From Paracrocinitomix sp040880585 (GTDB lineage Bacteria; Bacteroidota; Bacteroidia; Flavobacteriales_D; Crocinitomicaceae): a stretch of DNA of 64,000 bases. Below, piece by piece: positions 60,569 through 64,000 of this stretch. Where the stretch lies: assembly GCA_040880585.1 (NCBI GenBank), contig JBBDID010000035.1, positions 248,001 to 312,000 of the forward strand. Direction: 5' to 3'. The position numbers were made by a program, and so were the translations under genes. Below the pieces are notes generated by a model that saw only the letters and a program-made list of their open reading frames with translations, was not told the origin of the DNA and made no database searches. Numbering within the stretch: the first letter of the stretch is position 1; each line of letters opens with the position of its first letter.

Positions 60569-61267
60569 TTACTTTTTTTCCAGATTGATCTGCCGGTCTT
60601 TTAATTCAGGATCATCTGCCACAAAGGGAATAAGGTTAGAAATAAGCAGACTTTTCCCTTGCTCGTCAGTATATCGCACAGAAGATTGTATTTCTTTTTC
60701 ATGACTACGATTTGCCACCTCAAATACTTGAATGTATTGTACCATAACACAACCTTCATTGCTTTTAACGGTCATTTTATGCACACCAACCGGTAAATCA
60801 ATTAGTTTTTGTTGTTCTACTTCCCGATCATTGAGGGTGTAGGTATATGTAGCAGAACCACTAACAGAACCACTAACAGAAGCGGTTAATTCTACCTCAT
60901 CTATACTCACCTCCTTGTTCCGGGTAAGTAGAGAGGTGTTAGGATCATGGATGTGAACAGACTTGAATCCACTGGCTCCATCAGCATCTGTCACATGAAC
61001 AAAATACACCCCGCTACTTAAGTTTACGGCTGTTTCTTCGTGTTGATTGGGAAAGGTGTTCCAGTTATAATTGTAGGGCTCTTTACCGCCCTCCACTTCA
61101 ATTGTGGCAGAACCATTGTCTTCACCATTACAATAGGGAAGCGTTATGGTAACAATTCGGAGTGTTAATTTTTGATCTTGATCAAGAGGTTTTTCTGATG
61201 ATTGCCCAGCGGCGTTGAAAATAGTAAAAAGGGAAAAAAAGGCGGTGAGGTAGAGATAAGGTTTCAT
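60569..61267 (-). CDS. Small secreted protein with one SprB-type repeat
   Basis: 232 aa from ATG 61267 (an in-frame ATG 9 bp upstream gives three extra residues before the signal peptide). Signal peptide KPYLYLTAFFSLFTIFNAAGQS. Residues about 40-105 form one SprB-type unit: CNGEDNGSATIEVEGGKEPYNYNWN, then VNLSSGVYFVHVTDADGA. The second half is beta-rich (VELTASVSGSVSGSATYTYTL). It lies downstream of the large SprB-repeat gene on the same strand, separated by 345 bp with a terminator, so they are separate transcripts. It may be surface-displayed, but no T9SS tail is visible. Confidence 0.7.
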   Translation of the reverse strand: MKPYLYLTAFFSLFTIFNAAGQSSEKPLDQDQKLTLRIVTITLPYCNGEDNGSATIEVEGGKEPYNYNWNTFPNQHEETAVNLSSGVYFVHVTDADGASGFKSVHIHDPNTSLLTRNKEVSIDEVELTASVSGSVSGSATYTYTLNDREVEQQKLIDLPVGVHKMTVKSNEGCVMVQYIQVFEVANRSHEKEIQSSVRYTDEQGKSLLISNLIPFVADDPELKDRQINLEKK

Positions 61268-61276
61268 AAGGCTCAT

Positions 61277-61621
61277 TTTTTTGTTAACGGCACACCTTTA
61301 TCTTGATAAAGTAGATTCATAGATACTGGGTACAGTTATCAGGTTCACTAGTAAGATAGCGAGAAATTAATATACCAGTCAAGCCCTTTTCGACAAAACA
61401 TTTCCCTGAATCCCTCATGATTACAGGCAAATATTTCAAATCTCCCGACCCGCCTATTGTTATGCGCGCATATAAATAAATGTATAAATGAATCTACTTT
61501 TCGACTAATCTGCTATATGTTTAGACCAATCGGATTTGTTTGTTTAGCACAGCAGCGTGGTTAATCACAAAAAAACCCGCTCCTTAAAGGAAAGCGGGTT
61601 TTGCTAAGATTTGAAAGGGAA
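61277..61621. other. 345-bp intergenic region with one terminator
   Basis: Contains the terminator at 61569-61603; otherwise nothing recognisable. No exact -7 element was found for the minus-strand SprB-repeat gene to the left. Confidence 0.5.
61569..61603 (-). terminator. Intrinsic terminator of the SprB-repeat adhesin gene
   Basis: On the minus strand: AAAACCCGC, inner arms TCCTT/AAGGA, GCGGG and a run of seven T. The stem is CCCGC/GCGGG extended by the inner stem, about 20 bp after the adhesin stop. A and T runs flank both sides, so it may work in both directions. Confidence 0.75.
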
Positions 61622-64000
61622 TTACCTTAGCAGGCTTACATGTCCCATGTGTTCATGTTTCAACCCAATATTGTCAGTAAGGAGGATTTTCCAGATGTAA
61701 ATACCATCAACTACGTAATCTCCAAGATACCTGCCATCCCAGGCATCATCCATTACTTCAGTTCTGTAGATCAATTCTCCCCAACGGTTATAGATCATAA
61801 ACTCATATTGCTCCGGATCTGCATTGGAGATAACCGGTTTGAAGGTGTTGTTTACACTATTTCCATCAGGTGTAAAAGCGTTGGGAACATATACTGTATA
61901 GTTTCCAATAACCTCTACTACATGTGTCATGGTGTCTGAACAACCGTTTTTATCGACAATGATTTGAGTCACTTCATATTCACCTGCTTCATCAAATTGA
62001 TGTGAAGGGCGCTCAAGGTTGGAAATAAAGTTTCCTTCCAGGTACCATTCCCAGTATTTCGGATTTCCATGTGATATATCTACAAACTCTGTGATTTCAT
62101 TTTGCAGAGCAGGATCCGGATTGAAGTAGAAATTAGCTTCCGGGCTTTCAAAGACAGTCATTTCAATTACTTCAGTGTACTCAAATGTACAACCATTTGA
62201 AAAGGTCAGATAAGCCGTGGCCGGAACTCCGGCAGAATAGTTAAAGCTTACTTGGGGGTTCAATTCATGATAGGTTTCCTGATTGATCTCCCAATATGCA
62301 CCTTCAAATGTGTAATCGTATGCTTCATAATCGTAACCAAAAAGGGCCTCAACTTTATCACATCCGATAGTGTTATCCGCAAAGATACTAGTGTTGGGGG
62401 GTAAGAAAACATTTATTCGCGCTGTATCGGATTGCTGATCTCCGCAAACATTTTGAATGGTGACGATATAATCAGTTCCCATTTCGGGAGATACCGTATG
62501 CGGGCCTAATCCTGTCAAGGAACTGTGATTCCAGAATACGTAGGCGATATTAGAATTGTTGTCAATGGTCGCAGAAAGTGCTGCATCACTTCCGTAACAA
62601 ATAGAGTCCGGAGTTGCAAATGCGCTTACGTTATCAGCGGGTATCATAATTGGTCCTATTGTTACCGTGTCTTGTACAGAAGGACAGTTTACTGTGTTTA
62701 CCATGACAATGGCAATTTCTGAAGTATCAGCAATAGCATAGGAGAAGGTGTTGGATGTGCTTTCCAGGTTCTGATTGACATACCAGTAGTAATCATATTG
62801 GTTGTTCAATCCATTTGTTGCCACATAAAAGTCAACTATATCTCCAGGACAAAAACCAGAGTTGTGTGTAATCTCGGCAGTAACTTCTTCGTATTCGATA
62901 ATTTGCGTCTGGTCACTTGCCTGACACCCATTGGCATCTGTTACCGTCACATTGTAGGTTCCCGCTGGTAGGGAGTTAATGGTATCTGTTGTTTCATTGG
63001 TTTCTATCCATAAAGGCGAATATGGGGCGGTACCTCCTATTCCTTCTACCATAATAACACCAGCACTATCTCCGTAACAAATGATGTTTCCGATTACCTG
63101 AGCATTGGCTTGTAGCACTTCCGGTTCGGTCAAAGTGGTATCCGCCGTAAGTACGCATCCGTTGTCATCTGTGAGACTTAAAGTATAATCTCCGGCAGAA
63201 AGTCCGGATGCAATAGCTGATTGTTGGTTGGGCTGTGTATTCCAACTGTAGGTATATGGAGCTGTTCCCCCATTTATACCGGTTTCAATTGAACCATCTG
63301 CCATCCCGTTACAACTGGGGGTTGTCATAGTGATAAAATCAATAATCATAGGGGCAATTTCTTGAATGCTAAAGTTGATAGAGTCTATACATCCATTGTT
63401 GTCGATCACTTCAACGGAATAGTTACCGGCAGTTAAGGTGTTTTGGCTATTTTGATCGACACAGTTACAAGACCAGTTATAGTGGAAGGGAGAAGTACCT
63501 CCATTCATTACAACTTCGGCAAATCCGTCATTTCCTCCGGGACAGCTTACCGGAGTAGAATTTCCAAGAGAAGCGGTTCCGGTTGGGTGATCATTAATAA
63601 AGGCATCTGCCTGATCTTGACAACCGTTTTCATCTTCAACGATCACAGATACTGCTCCGGAAGAGAGTGAAGTTGCCAATGCTGTAGTTTGCCCTGTTGG
63701 ATTCCATAGGTAAGTCATTTGGCCGATTCCTCCATTTACATCTGCAAAAGCTGATCCGTTAGCTGCTGTACAGGTTTCATCACCGACAATAATGATATCG
63801 ACCGTCAATGAATCCGGTTCTTGTATGTCTGCAATAACCACTTCCATACAACCATTTCCATCTGCAACTTCTGCAATGTGTGTGCCAGCAGGTAGATTGT
63901 TCATGGTAAAATTGTCGTTGGGCAAGTTCACCCAGTCAATGGTATAGTTTCCAACACCACCGATTACGTTTACGGTAACAGATCCGGTATTTTCTCCGTG
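61622..64000 (-). CDS. C-terminal part of a giant SprB-repeat T9SS adhesin (partial)
   Basis: 792 codons plus stop; the frame is open to the right edge, so the start lies outside (an internal ATG at 63931 is not the real start). At least five SprB-type units: 'sCNGmADGSI...GGTAPYtYSWNTQPNQ...aGLSAGdYtlSLTDdNGC' and relatives, about 80 residues apart. Then an Ig/PKD-like part (HGNPKYWEWYLEGNFIS...HQFDEAGEYEVTQIIVDKNGC) and a gliding-motility-associated C-terminal domain: VYVPNAFTPDGNSVNNTFKPV, YEFMIYNRWGELIYRT, WDGRYLGDYVVDGIYIWKI. Such proteins are exported by T9SS and used in gliding or adhesion. The terminator follows. Confidence 0.9.
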   Translation of the reverse strand, partial: HGENTGSVTVNVIGGVGNYTIDWVNLPNDNFTMNNLPAGTHIAEVADGNGCMEVVIADIQEPDSLTVDIIIVGDETCTAANGSAFADVNGGIGQMTYLWNPTGQTTALATSLSSGAVSVIVEDENGCQDQADAFINDHPTGTASLGNSTPVSCPGGNDGFAEVVMNGGTSPFHYNWSCNCVDQNSQNTLTAGNYSVEVIDNNGCIDSINFSIQEIAPMIIDFITMTTPSCNGMADGSIETGINGGTAPYTYSWNTQPNQQSAIASGLSAGDYTLSLTDDNGCVLTADTTLTEPEVLQANAQVIGNIICYGDSAGVIMVEGIGGTAPYSPLWIETNETTDTINSLPAGTYNVTVTDANGCQASDQTQIIEYEEVTAEITHNSGFCPGDIVDFYVATNGLNNQYDYYWYVNQNLESTSNTFSYAIADTSEIAIVMVNTVNCPSVQDTVTIGPIMIPADNVSAFATPDSICYGSDAALSATIDNNSNIAYVFWNHSSLTGLGPHTVSPEMGTDYIVTIQNVCGDQQSDTARINVFLPPNTSIFADNTIGCDKVEALFGYDYEAYDYTFEGAYWEINQETYHELNPQVSFNYSAGVPATAYLTFSNGCTFEYTEVIEMTVFESPEANFYFNPDPALQNEITEFVDISHGNPKYWEWYLEGNFISNLERPSHQFDEAGEYEVTQIIVDKNGCSDTMTHVVEVIGNYTVYVPNAFTPDGNSVNNTFKPVISNADPEQYEFMIYNRWGELIYRTEVMDDAWDGRYLGDYVVDGIYIWKILLTDNIGLKHEHMGHVSLLR

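Noticed and set aside
63931..63931. ATG at 63931 as the start of the SprB-repeat adhesin
   Set aside because: The frame is open through the right edge with further repeat-like sequence (HGENTGSVTVNVIGG), and there is no signal peptide after this ATG.

Overview
The window reads as chromosomal DNA of a member of the Bacteroidota, most likely the class Flavobacteriia. Direct evidence: the secreted protein at the right edge ends in a gliding-motility/type IX secretion (T9SS) C-terminal domain, and another large secreted protein carries a T9SS type A sorting tail. Several promoters match the Bacteroidota consensus (TTG then TAnnTTTG). The clusters purH / mreBCD-mrdA-rodA, ExbB-ExbD-ExbD and acpP-fabF-rnc are typical of the phylum. 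The DNA is AT-rich. Genus and species cannot be given from the sequence alone.

Layout. 0-5.7 kb: end of a fatty-acid-like cluster (FabZ-type dehydratase plus a cut-off gene), an operon of two secreted proteins (an atypical-kinase-like protein and a CYTH-like protein), a porin-like protein, tRNA-Arg(CCU), tRNA-Pro(GGG) with a second copy of its 3' end 156 bp downstream, and a lipoprotein. 5.8-17.3 kb: CPA2 antiporter operon, a lipoprotein, a beta-CASP nuclease-like metallo-hydrolase, repeats, hibernation factor, sterol-desaturase-family protein, kbl and a YdjC deacetylase. 17.4-29.1 kb is accessory: a TIMP-like secreted protein, decayed gene relics with hairpins, OsmC, a lipoprotein, a class II Fic protein with a striking operator array, a foldback element, a GT-C glycosyltransferase and large secreted proteins.

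29.4-37.5 kb is the purine and cell-shape block: purH, then mreB, mreC, mreD, mrdA, rodA and a CPBP protease. 37.9-41.7 kb carries a TolQ/TolR-type proton-channel operon and asparaginase. 41.9-42.7 kb is a cluster of foldback repeats. 42.7-48.7 kb holds a GT-C protein, a membrane protein, DUF349 protein, a PfkB kinase, a YjbR-like protein and an S4 protein. 48.7-57.5 kb holds secreted proteins, a YgiQ radical-SAM protein, MarC and purN. 57.5-60.6 kb holds an iodotyrosine-deiodinase-like nitroreductase, acpP, fabF and rnc. The right end is a small SprB-repeat protein and the C-terminal 792 residues of a large SprB-repeat adhesin that runs off the window.

The signals I find least explained are: (1) three 41-bp-periodic inverted-repeat operators overlapping a near-perfect promoter in front of the Fic gene; (2) a family of about six MITE-like foldback elements with terminal inverted repeats, swapped hairpin stems and a variable 12-bp minisatellite, one of which supplies a start codon and one a stop codon to neighbouring genes; (3) the secreted CYTH-like/atypical-kinase-like pair; and (4) the deiodinase-like flavoprotein. 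No CRISPR array, rRNA, intact transposase or phage gene was seen.
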